Source: an uncultured Gemmataceae bacterium
GTDB lineage: Bacteria > Planctomycetota > Planctomycetia > Gemmatales > Gemmataceae
Assembly (NCBI GenBank): GCA_937922175.1
Contig: CAKZUU010000472.1
Coordinates: forward strand, 1-5,330
Length of the DNA stretch: 5,330 bases
Reading direction: 5' to 3'
In this document: piece by piece, positions 1 to 5,330 of the stretch
Position numbering within the stretch: the first letter of the stretch is position 1
How the letters are laid out: each line of letters begins with the position of its first letter
Translations under genes and position numbers: made by a program
The notes under the pieces: generated by a model
Told to the model about the DNA's origin: nothing
Database searches by the model: none
What the model saw: only the letters and a program-made list of their open reading frames with translations

Positions 1-378
1 GTGCCCGGCGAACGTTATCCCGGCGTCTTTCTCAGAGAGCGTCTGGCCCTGGGTGATCTGACTCCGGATGAGTTAAGCTCTGTGGTGGGTGATGTGAGCG
101 GCATTCTCATCCCCCGGAAAAATGCCAAAGCCCGGTTCGTCCGCAAAGTCCAACAACTGAATCAACGTTGGACCGGAGTGAAACAAGAGCATCTGGTCAA
201 CTGCGCTCGTCGGGCCGGTCACGGACCCGGCGTCATCATCGTCGCTCAGAGTCAGGATCGAGCGGCCCTGATCCACCGCTGCTGCCGCGAAGAAAAAATG
301 ATCAACACGCTTCTCATCAGCCGAGTCCTGGCCGAGGCGATCGAGCGGTTGGTTGACCAAGACGCCCCGGTGGAATAA
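1..378 (+). CDS. Hypothetical protein, open at the left window edge
   Basis: This frame is open from base 1 to a TAA at 376-378 and gives 125 residues. The GTG at base 1 may be an internal codon, so the true start is probably outside the window. I do not recognise the protein. It is basic and Arg-rich, has a hydrophobic beta-strand-like run (GVIIVAQS, about residues 77-84), a Cys pair at 94-95, and an amphipathic helix-like C-terminus (about 101-120). It would converge tail-to-tail with the membrane-protein gene, leaving 37 bases between the stops. The competing reading is a minus-strand frame in exact antisense register at 73-399 (TTG start, 108 residues), which contains FFFAAAA and DDDD runs that look like the reverse of natural sequence. 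Purine bias at codon position 1 is nearly equal for both strands by my count, so strand choice rests mainly on protein plausibility. Confidence 0.42.
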   Translation: MPGERYPGVFLRERLALGDLTPDELSSVVGDVSGILIPRKNAKARFVRKVQQLNQRWTGVKQEHLVNCARRAGHGPGVIIVAQSQDRAALIHRCCREEKMINTLLISRVLAEAIERLVDQDAPVE

Positions 379-407
379 TGCCTTCTTTGGGCTCTCCAAC
401 CGCCGGG
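366..407 (+). other. Possible hairpin between the convergent genes
   Basis: CCCGGTGG (366-373) can pair with CCGCCGGG (400-407) as an 8-bp stem with one G-U pair when read on the plus strand. A 4-bp TTGG/CCAA stem (387-390 with 396-399) stacks inside it. The structure overlaps the TAA of the plus-strand frame. No run of T follows on either strand, and on the minus strand one pair becomes a C-A mismatch. It is therefore at best a weak terminator or attenuating structure for the plus-strand frame. Confidence 0.15.
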
Positions 408-415
408 TATCCTCG

Positions 416-2377
416 TCAAGGGCGACCCCATGTGAGCATCACCCGCAATGTCGGGCGTGGAATCCGCAGCCGCAAACGCGGAATCGGGTCATCCGGGTCA
501 GGTTCTCGCTCCGCCACAATATCGTTCGGGGTGATGCGAAATCCGTCTTGATAATGCAGGCTCAGAACCAAGACCCCGTCCTCCGGCTCGACTTCCGCCA
601 GCGCGATCCGTCGGGCATCTATCTGAACCACTCGAGCTTTCCCTTTCAGAATGAAACTGGGAAGTCGGCGAACCTCCATCAGCCAGCCCTCGCCCCAATC
701 GCGCACCGGCACCATGGGCGAAACGGAGGACCAATTGCGGAAGCGTTGAAGGGGCTTCGGCGACCAGCAAACGATGTAGCCGATGTTGTATCGTTCGCAA
801 AAGTCGCTCAACTCGGAGTCGGTCCAGTCATCCAACGGCCGGCCTGCCAACTCCGTCGATGTCAGTCGCGCATGCGCATGATCGACTCGCGCATGCGAAT
901 CCAGCCCGCCGACAAACGCTCGTTCCGTATACAGCGGCAGCAGGGCGGACCAGTTCGGAGTCGGGTGCTCCGGCCGCTCTTCCCAAAGGATGCGAGCTTC
1001 CGGGCGTGTGGCCGCCCTGAGCGTCGCGACGAGCCGATGTTGGTCTCGATTGAGCCCGATATGCCACGGTCGAGCTTGCCGCGCTCGCTGAACGATCGTC
1101 TGCACGTCGCCGTCAAAAGCGACGACGAGGACCGCCATCGCCGTGAAGACCAAGGCAGCACCTCGAACCGGATGCCTCGTCATCCTCCCGAGGAAGTTGG
1201 CGAGGTCGCTCAGACCGGAGGCACAAGGGATGACGGCGAAGAAGCCCGCGAGCACCAGCAATTTGGATAGGCCAATCGCTTCGAACGGTTGCCAAAAGGC
1301 CGATCCCAATGACAAGGCGGGGAGCAGAAGAGCCGTCGCCGCAAACATCCCACCCGTCGACCAGCGTCGGCGGATGATCCACGCCAGATTTCCCCACAGA
1401 CCAAGTCCGAGGAGAAAGGCGGCCAGGCCCCGATCCGCGCCGTCGGCGCCGACCTGCCGAGTCAACCATTGGGTGAAGCTGACTTGCAGGGTAGACGCGG
1501 GATCCAGAGGTAGCGGCACCTGGATCCAACAATGTCGCCACCAATCCATCAGCCACGGCAGATTGACTCCGACGCCCAACCCCCAGGCGCCCCAAAGGGC
1601 CAGACTCCATAAAACCGAGTGCCCCGTCGCCACGATCACGAAGAACGGCACAAATAGTAAGCCGAACCCCAACCAGACAATCGGGTGTGAGAACCAACCC
1701 ACAGCGGCCGTGAGCAACAATCCCAACCAGTCCGCCCATGATGCCGTCAGGTGAAAGCGAATCGTCAAGGCGGTATGAGCCACCAGAGCCATCCCGGCCC
1801 AAAGCCAATCCGTGTGCCCCTCTTCCAACAGCCTCTGGACAGGACCACTCCACCACCACAGGATGGCAAACGCCGCCGTCAAACAAGCGGTCCCTGGCCC
1901 ACACCCCAACCAACGCGCTGCCACCGCAAAAACGATGGGAACCATCAAGCAACAACACGCCAGCCCGACTTTATAAGACGCTGCCTGCTCGCCTCCCAAC
2001 AGAACGAACAACTCCCCGGGCCGGCTCCCGGCATCAAACACCGGCGTCTTCGGATAGCCCGCTTGAAAGGACGGATCATAGCACGAACCGAATCCCCCCT
2101 CTCGCCACGACCTCCCCCCCAACACGGCGTGATACCAGTGCAAGGGATGCATCCCGTTCAAAATCGGGCGATCATCCAGCAACGACCGTCCCGAGCGATC
2201 GGCGTCAAACAAGCTCAGAGTCGTCAGGGTTTGCCATCCCACCAACCCAAGCAGCACGATTCCCCAACCGGGACGTTGACGAAACCCGACGTCGGACATC
2301 GACACGTTCGACACCAGCAACTTCATGGCCGAGCGAGCATACTCCGGTGTCGGAATCGGGGCAAGGTCATTGATCAA
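416..2377 (-). CDS. Polytopic membrane protein, GT-C glycosyltransferase-like / YfhO-like, with soluble C-terminal domain
   Basis: Likely integral membrane protein of 653 residues. A first helix lies at about 37-55. A long loop follows with Asp/His-rich stretches (FDADRSGRS, HPLHWYH) and an aromatic/Pro segment (YDPSFQAGYP, about 100-109), the loop layout common in GT-C-fold enzymes and PTPS-related membrane proteins. About ten more hydrophobic segments lie between 137 and 423. From about 424 to the end the protein is soluble, with a mixed alpha/beta part (ARILWEERPEH, ERYNIGYIVCWSP) and then a beta-rich end (DGVLVLSLHYQDGF) resembling the C-terminal sandwich of YfhO-type proteins. The start chosen is TTG at 2377, because AGGAGG lies four bases upstream within the end of modC. 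An ATG at 2326 (636 residues) is the main alternative but has only a GGAG 15 bases away. The frame stays open upstream to 2524, but that part lies inside modC. Substrate and reaction cannot be read from the sequence; a lipid-linked sugar donor would be expected if it is a GT-C enzyme. No link to molybdate is evident beyond operon position. Confidence 0.85.
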   Translation of the reverse strand: MINDLAPIPTPEYARSAMKLLVSNVSMSDVGFRQRPGWGIVLLGLVGWQTLTTLSLFDADRSGRSLLDDRPILNGMHPLHWYHAVLGGRSWREGGFGSCYDPSFQAGYPKTPVFDAGSRPGELFVLLGGEQAASYKVGLACCCLMVPIVFAVAARWLGCGPGTACLTAAFAILWWWSGPVQRLLEEGHTDWLWAGMALVAHTALTIRFHLTASWADWLGLLLTAAVGWFSHPIVWLGFGLLFVPFFVIVATGHSVLWSLALWGAWGLGVGVNLPWLMDWWRHCWIQVPLPLDPASTLQVSFTQWLTRQVGADGADRGLAAFLLGLGLWGNLAWIIRRRWSTGGMFAATALLLPALSLGSAFWQPFEAIGLSKLLVLAGFFAVIPCASGLSDLANFLGRMTRHPVRGAALVFTAMAVLVVAFDGDVQTIVQRARQARPWHIGLNRDQHRLVATLRAATRPEARILWEERPEHPTPNWSALLPLYTERAFVGGLDSHARVDHAHARLTSTELAGRPLDDWTDSELSDFCERYNIGYIVCWSPKPLQRFRNWSSVSPMVPVRDWGEGWLMEVRRLPSFILKGKARVVQIDARRIALAEVEPEDGVLVLSLHYQDGFRITPNDIVAEREPDPDDPIPRLRLRIPRPTLRVMLTWGRP

Positions 2378-3542
2378 CTTGCCTCCTTGTCGTCTCTTTC
2401 CCTGATTTTGGTGGTTCCTCGGACGATGTGCCCGATCGATTCCGCGATCCGTTCTCATCCACGCACGATGGCAGGATGCAGACGTCATCCGGGTCGATTT
2501 CGATGGGCAGTGTGCTGCCGACACTCAAGCCCAGCCGTCGCCACTCACGCACCGAGAGTCGAGCCACGAGAGGAAAACCGCAGTCTGCCTCAATTCGAAC
2601 CGTCGCGCCCTCGAGATGGAATCGCACGATTCGGGCGCTCAAATGATTCACCCCGGCAACGGGACCCGGCGCCAACACGATCGAATCGGCCCGAATCCCG
2701 ATATGCACCCGACGAGATGTTAGCGAAGTCGAGACCGAGCTGTGCAATCGAACCGGCCCGATCGCGAGGGTGGCGAGATTTCCCCGACATTCGATGACGT
2801 CGCCCACGACGATCGTTTCCACACCGAGGATACGCGCGACTTCGAGGCTTGTCGGTCGAAGGAAAACGTCTTCCGGCGCACCACTGCAAATGATGCGACC
2901 GTCATGCATCACGAGCAGATGGTCTGCCATTTCGACGGCCTCCTCGCGATCGTGGGTCACCAAAATCACGGGAATGCTGAACGCGGACAACCAATCGGGC
3001 AGTTCAGCACGGAGACGGTCGCGCGTGGGAGCATCGACGGCGGAGAATGGTTCATCCAACAAGAGCAACCTGGGCTTTCGGACCAGGGTCCGGGCCAGGG
3101 CCACTCGCTGCTTCTCGCCGCCGGAAATTTCTCGGGGATACCTCTTTGCCAGATGAGTCAGCCCGAGGAGTTCCATCATATGAGCGACTCGGTACTCACG
3201 TTCTCGGCCGGGGTATCGGCTCAATCCAAAACCGATGTTCGCCGTCACCGTCAGATGGGGAAATAGAGCGTCCTCTTGAAACAAATAGCCGATGTCGCGC
3301 GTTTGCGGGCTTTGATTCCGCCGACGATCTGCGTCGAACCAGACCTCGTCGCCGTGCCGAATCATGCCTTCGTCGGGTCGTTCCAAGCCCGCCAGACAGC
3401 GCAGGGTCATGGTTTTGCCGCAGCCGCTCGGACCAAACAAAACTGTTGTCTTGAATCGATCCGCGGGCACGCACAACTCGATCGCCAGCGACATCATCGA
3501 ATTCAGCCGTTTCACGAATTGGGCTACCAAGGCACGTGTCAT
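2367..3542 (-). CDS. modC: Molybdate ABC transporter ATP-binding protein ModC
   Basis: Cytoplasmic ATPase subunit of the molybdate importer, which hydrolyses ATP to drive uptake through ModB. The 391-residue protein has all the ABC motifs: Walker A GPSGCGKT (37-44), Q-loop FQEDALFPHLTV (Gln 89), signature ISGGEKQ (139-145), Walker B LLLLDEP (159-165, catalytic Glu 164), D-loop SAVD (167-170) and H-loop His 197. After residue 235 comes a TOBE/Mop-like C-terminal region (about 245-358, with VHIGIRADSIVL near 279-290), which in ModC proteins binds oxyanion or regulates activity. The last 35 residues are Ser/Glu/Lys/Arg-rich and probably disordered, making the protein longer than the roughly 350 residues of E. 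coli ModC. The start is the ATG at 3542, which overlaps the modB stop as ATGA; the frame is open further upstream to 3839, but that part lies inside modB and looks non-coding. The signature begins with Ile instead of Leu, a common variant. A related sulfate or tungstate ATPase cannot be excluded from this subunit alone; ModA next door decides for molybdate. Confidence 0.95.
   Translation of the reverse strand: MTRALVAQFVKRLNSMMSLAIELCVPADRFKTTVLFGPSGCGKTMTLRCLAGLERPDEGMIRHGDEVWFDADRRRNQSPQTRDIGYLFQEDALFPHLTVTANIGFGLSRYPGREREYRVAHMMELLGLTHLAKRYPREISGGEKQRVALARTLVRKPRLLLLDEPFSAVDAPTRDRLRAELPDWLSAFSIPVILVTHDREEAVEMADHLLVMHDGRIICSGAPEDVFLRPTSLEVARILGVETIVVGDVIECRGNLATLAIGPVRLHSSVSTSLTSRRVHIGIRADSIVLAPGPVAGVNHLSARIVRFHLEGATVRIEADCGFPLVARLSVREWRRLGLSVGSTLPIEIDPDDVCILPSCVDENGSRNRSGTSSEEPPKSGKETTRRQVDQ
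2382..2387 (-). promoter_or_regulatory. Shine-Dalgarno AGGAGG for the membrane-protein gene
   Basis: A perfect AGGAGG on the minus strand sits in the last codons of modC (encoding the RRQ of its tail), with the spacer CAAG before the TTG at 2377. It is the strongest ribosome-binding match among the starts in this operon and decides the start in favour of the TTG. The four-base spacer is on the short side. Confidence 0.55.
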
Positions 3543-4207
3543 GCAGATACCGCCCATCGTTGCAGTCGAGAGGCGGCCCAGAGAGCAGTGAAGGAAATGA
3601 GCACCAACACGAGAGAAGTTCGCGCCGCCGCTTCGTAGTCCAAAGCCTGCACCTGATCGTACACTGCGATTGAGAGGGTGCGCGTCCGGCCGGGAATGTT
3701 TCCTCCCAGCATCAACACCACGCCGAACTCCCCAACCGTGTGAGCAAACGTCAGAACCATCCCGGCCAGAATACCCGGCCACGTAAGAGGTAGAACCACG
3801 CGGAAGAATGTCCCAATTCGCGACACTCCCAAACACCACGAAGCCTCGATCAACCGCCGATCCACCCCTTCAAACGCTGCCATGAACGGACGACACGCGA
3901 ACGGCACATTAAAAAGTACCGAGCCGACCAAAATCCCCGCAAACGTGAACGGGAGTGGGGATCCGACGATCATTTGGTATTGCCGACCCAGAACACTGTT
4001 CGGTCCCAGCGCCGACAAGATGTAAAACCCCAAGACGGTCGGTGGCAAAATCAACGGCAGCGCGATCAGCCCCTCAATCACCGACTTGCCTCGAAATCGA
4101 GCTTGAACCAACCACCACGCCAAGGGTACGCCGAGGACGAGAAGAACCGCCGTCGTCCAAAAAGCCAAACGAAAGGTTAACCAAGCCGCAGACCAGTCCA
4201 CCGTCAT
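3539..4207 (-). CDS. modB: Molybdate ABC transporter permease ModB
   Basis: Inner-membrane channel subunit of the molybdate importer, working as a homodimer with ModC bound on the cytoplasmic side. The 222 residues match the usual ModB size (about 225-230). Hydrophobic segments lie at about 8-34, 46-66, 88-108, 136-158 and 196-212, fitting the five-helix ModB plan. The cytoplasmic EAA coupling loop is clear: EASWCLGVSRIGTFFRVVLP (121-140), with the conserved Gly at 127, followed by WPGILAGMVLTFAHTVGEFG. The family's LPPTVLGFYIL segment (54-64) is also present. The ATG at 4207 overlaps the modA stop as ATGA, and the modB stop overlaps the modC start in the same way, so translation of the three subunits is likely coupled. 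The Shine-Dalgarno sequence is weak, consistent with coupling. Confidence 0.96.
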   Translation of the reverse strand: MTVDWSAAWLTFRLAFWTTAVLLVLGVPLAWWLVQARFRGKSVIEGLIALPLILPPTVLGFYILSALGPNSVLGRQYQMIVGSPLPFTFAGILVGSVLFNVPFACRPFMAAFEGVDRRLIEASWCLGVSRIGTFFRVVLPLTWPGILAGMVLTFAHTVGEFGVVLMLGGNIPGRTRTLSIAVYDQVQALDYEAAARTSLVLVLISFTALWAASRLQRWAVSA

Positions 4208-5013
4208 TCACCCGGTCGAAGAAATCCATATCGCTGGAGAATGGCTCGAGCGGGGCGATCCATCAAGAAAGCGCGAACGAGTTCGGCTGCTTCTCGGTCC
4301 TTTGCGTGACGGAGAATCACGCCGCCCTGCTCGATCGGAGGATACGCCTCCCGTGGGATGAACCAAAACTTACCCTTGCTTTGCATCGAAGGCGCCAGAG
4401 CCAGCGACAAAGCGATGATGCCGATATCCGCGACCCCGGATTCCACGAATTGGGCCACCTGTGCCACGTTATCGCCGAAGGTGAGCCGGTCTTTCACCCG
4501 GTCATAAACACCCAGCGATTTCAGAGCGGCCTCGGCAGCACGACCATAAGGAGCATGTCGTGGGTTCGCCATCGCGATCTTCCGTACCGAGGGGTCGAGG
4601 AGTACCTGCTCTCCAAGCGATTCGACATCCAGTTCCGAGCTGGAGCGGACCCAGAGAACGATCTGCCCTCCCGCATACAAAAACTCTGTTTCTACCAGCG
4701 CCCGCCCTTCGTTCACGAGCCGGCGTGGGTATGTCATGTCCGCCGACAGAAACAAATCGAAAGGCGCTTGGTGCACGAGCTGAGCGTAGAGGGTTCCCGA
4801 CGAACCGTAACTCACCTCGACGTGGATGTCGGGGTGAAGGCAACGAAACTCCTCCAGAATGTCTTCGAGAGCGAATTTGAGGTCGGCAGCAGCGGCCACC
4901 AGGACGACCCGTCGCGGCGGTTCAGACCGCGCCGCGCAGCCAGCGCTGACGATCGCCAGCCCCAAGGCCAAGATCGTTTTCGCGATAGCCACTTGGGAAT
5001 CTCGATGCCCCAT
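4204..5013 (-). CDS. modA: Molybdate-binding lipoprotein ModA
   Basis: Substrate-binding protein that captures molybdate outside the cytoplasmic membrane and delivers it to ModBC. The product is 269 residues. The N-terminus has a hydrophobic stretch (about 10-22) and a lipobox SAGC with Cys 26, so it is probably a lipid-anchored protein, unlike the soluble ModA of E. coli. ModA hallmarks follow in order: VAAAADLKFALEDILEEF (39-56), VSYGSSGTLYAQL (68-79), APFDLFLSAD (83-92), MANPRHAPYGRAAEAALKSLG (148-168), GDNVAQVAQFVESGVADIGI (180-199) and the C-terminal RYGF (261-264). The ATG at 5013 is preferred because GGGG lies eight bases upstream; a TTG at 5019 would add two residues and overlap the preceding stop as TTGA. 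The ligand pocket differs from E. coli: Ala-Asp replaces the first-loop Ser-Leu, and GIIALSLA replaces the GIVYGSDA segment with its Tyr. Molybdate is the best guess, with tungstate also possible. Confidence 0.95.
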   Translation of the reverse strand: MGHRDSQVAIAKTILALGLAIVSAGCAARSEPPRRVVLVAAAADLKFALEDILEEFRCLHPDIHVEVSYGSSGTLYAQLVHQAPFDLFLSADMTYPRRLVNEGRALVETEFLYAGGQIVLWVRSSSELDVESLGEQVLLDPSVRKIAMANPRHAPYGRAAEAALKSLGVYDRVKDRLTFGDNVAQVAQFVESGVADIGIIALSLALAPSMQSKGKFWFIPREAYPPIEQGGVILRHAKDREAAELVRAFLMDRPARAILQRYGFLRPGE

Positions 5014-5015
5014 TT

Positions 5016-5330
5016 TCAAAGCCCCGACGCGAGACGTGTTGCGATCATCTGGATGTCACCGCTGAGTCGCGTGTCGTATCCCGGCAAATCGCCGAGCCAA
5101 CGGCGGTAGCTGGACGAACGCACTGTGTCGATTAAGGCCCCGATCCGAGGATCGTCGCGGAGCGCTTCCGGAAAACACCAATCGAAAAACTCCCATCGAA
5201 TGCCGAGAAATTGAAGCCCGGCTTCCTCGCTGACCAGGCGATGGCAAACGCCGGCATCCGCCCAACCATCCCGAACGGCTTGGGCAACTCCCCGATGGTC
5301 ACGGGCGAATCTCCGAGGCGATACCCGCCG
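5016..5330 (-). CDS. PBP_like (periplasmic-binding-like) domain protein, C-terminal part; possible molybdate-linked regulator
   Basis: The last 104 codons of a gene that continues beyond the right edge. The frame has no stop from base 5330 to the TGA at 5016-5018. It has only one ATG, ten codons from the end, and so is easily missed if a start codon is required. Recognisable segments are HRGVAQAVRDGWADAGVCHRL (12-32), SEEAGLQFLGIRWEFFDWCF (34-53) and SSSYRRWLGDLPGYDT (72-87). Together they match the end of the PBP superfamily domain (Pfam PBP_like, PF12727) as I remember it. In that family this domain follows either a small helix-turn-helix (excisionase/MerR type) or a MoeA-like molybdopterin domain; which one applies here is outside the window. 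The domain resembles ModA-type binding proteins but acts in the cytoplasm. Its stop lies two bases before the modA ATG, so it is most likely the first visible gene of the mod operon and may control it. Confidence 0.85.
   Translation of the reverse strand, partial: RRVSPRRFARDHRGVAQAVRDGWADAGVCHRLVSEEAGLQFLGIRWEFFDWCFPEALRDDPRIGALIDTVRSSSYRRWLGDLPGYDTRLSGDIQMIATRLASGL

Noticed and set aside
866..897. Direct repeat TCGCGCATGCG (866-876 and 887-897), resembling a regulatory repeat
   Set aside because: It falls inside the membrane-protein gene and is explained by a repeated His-Ala-Arg codon run (HARVDHAHAR).
353..1270. A 305-residue plus-strand frame antisense to the C-terminal half of the membrane protein
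   Set aside because: Arg-rich shadow of a recognisable soluble domain on the opposite strand; no independent support.
2378..2524. N-terminal extension of the membrane protein to an upstream start
   Set aside because: It lies within the modC coding tail, is hydrophilic and Arg-rich, and has no support compared with the TTG preceded by AGGAGG.
1751..2797. A 348-residue plus-strand frame antisense to the membrane protein and modC
   Set aside because: Extreme Arg/Pro/Gln/His content, no domain pattern, and it crosses the junction of two real genes.
3543..3839. N-terminal extension of modC by 99 residues
   Set aside because: This part lies inside modB, has low-quality composition (Gly/Arg/Ser/His), and the ATGA at 3539-3542 gives a start that matches the family N-terminus.
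3955..5109. A 384-residue plus-strand frame across modB, modA and the PBP_like gene
   Set aside because: It lies antisense to modA and parts of two other well-recognised genes, is rich in Arg/Pro/Ser and shows no family resemblance; it is a by-product of GC-rich codon use.
5056..5265. A 69-residue minus-strand frame near the right edge
   Set aside because: It is out of frame with the PBP_like domain, which covers the same bases and has recognisable family segments.

Overview
The window is about 5.3 kb of fairly GC-rich bacterial DNA, almost entirely coding and almost entirely on the minus strand. Read right to left it holds: the C-terminal end of a gene with a periplasmic-binding-protein-like (PBP_like) domain, a complete molybdate ABC transporter set (modA lipoprotein, modB permease, modC ATPase), and a large polytopic membrane protein with a soluble C-terminal domain. 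The far left carries one open reading frame on the plus strand, convergent with the rest and cut by the window edge; its reality is uncertain because a fully open frame runs antisense to it.

The minus-strand genes are packed like one operon. The PBP_like gene ends 2 bases before the modA ATG, modA/modB and modB/modC overlap by the classic ATGA, and modC overlaps the membrane-protein gene by about 11 bases, with an AGGAGG Shine-Dalgarno inside the modC tail. No promoter is visible, so transcription must start beyond the right edge. No convincing intrinsic terminator is seen at the left end.

Functionally, ModA should capture molybdate (possibly also tungstate) outside the cytoplasmic membrane, ModB should carry it through, and ModC should power this by ATP hydrolysis. 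The upstream PBP_like protein is the kind of domain found in molybdate-linked one-component regulators and in some MoeA-like proteins, so it may sense the oxyanion or related ligand. The membrane protein has no obvious molybdenum role. Its architecture (many helices, an early loop with Asp and His residues, a soluble C-terminal part) fits the broad GT-C glycosyltransferase / YfhO / PTPS-related membrane protein group.

Organism: a GC-rich Gram-negative-type bacterium. The membrane protein's C-terminal domain and the frequent use of TTG starts recall Planctomycetes, but that is an inference from memory of similar proteins, not shown by any marker gene here. No RNA gene, mobile element, CRISPR array or origin was seen.
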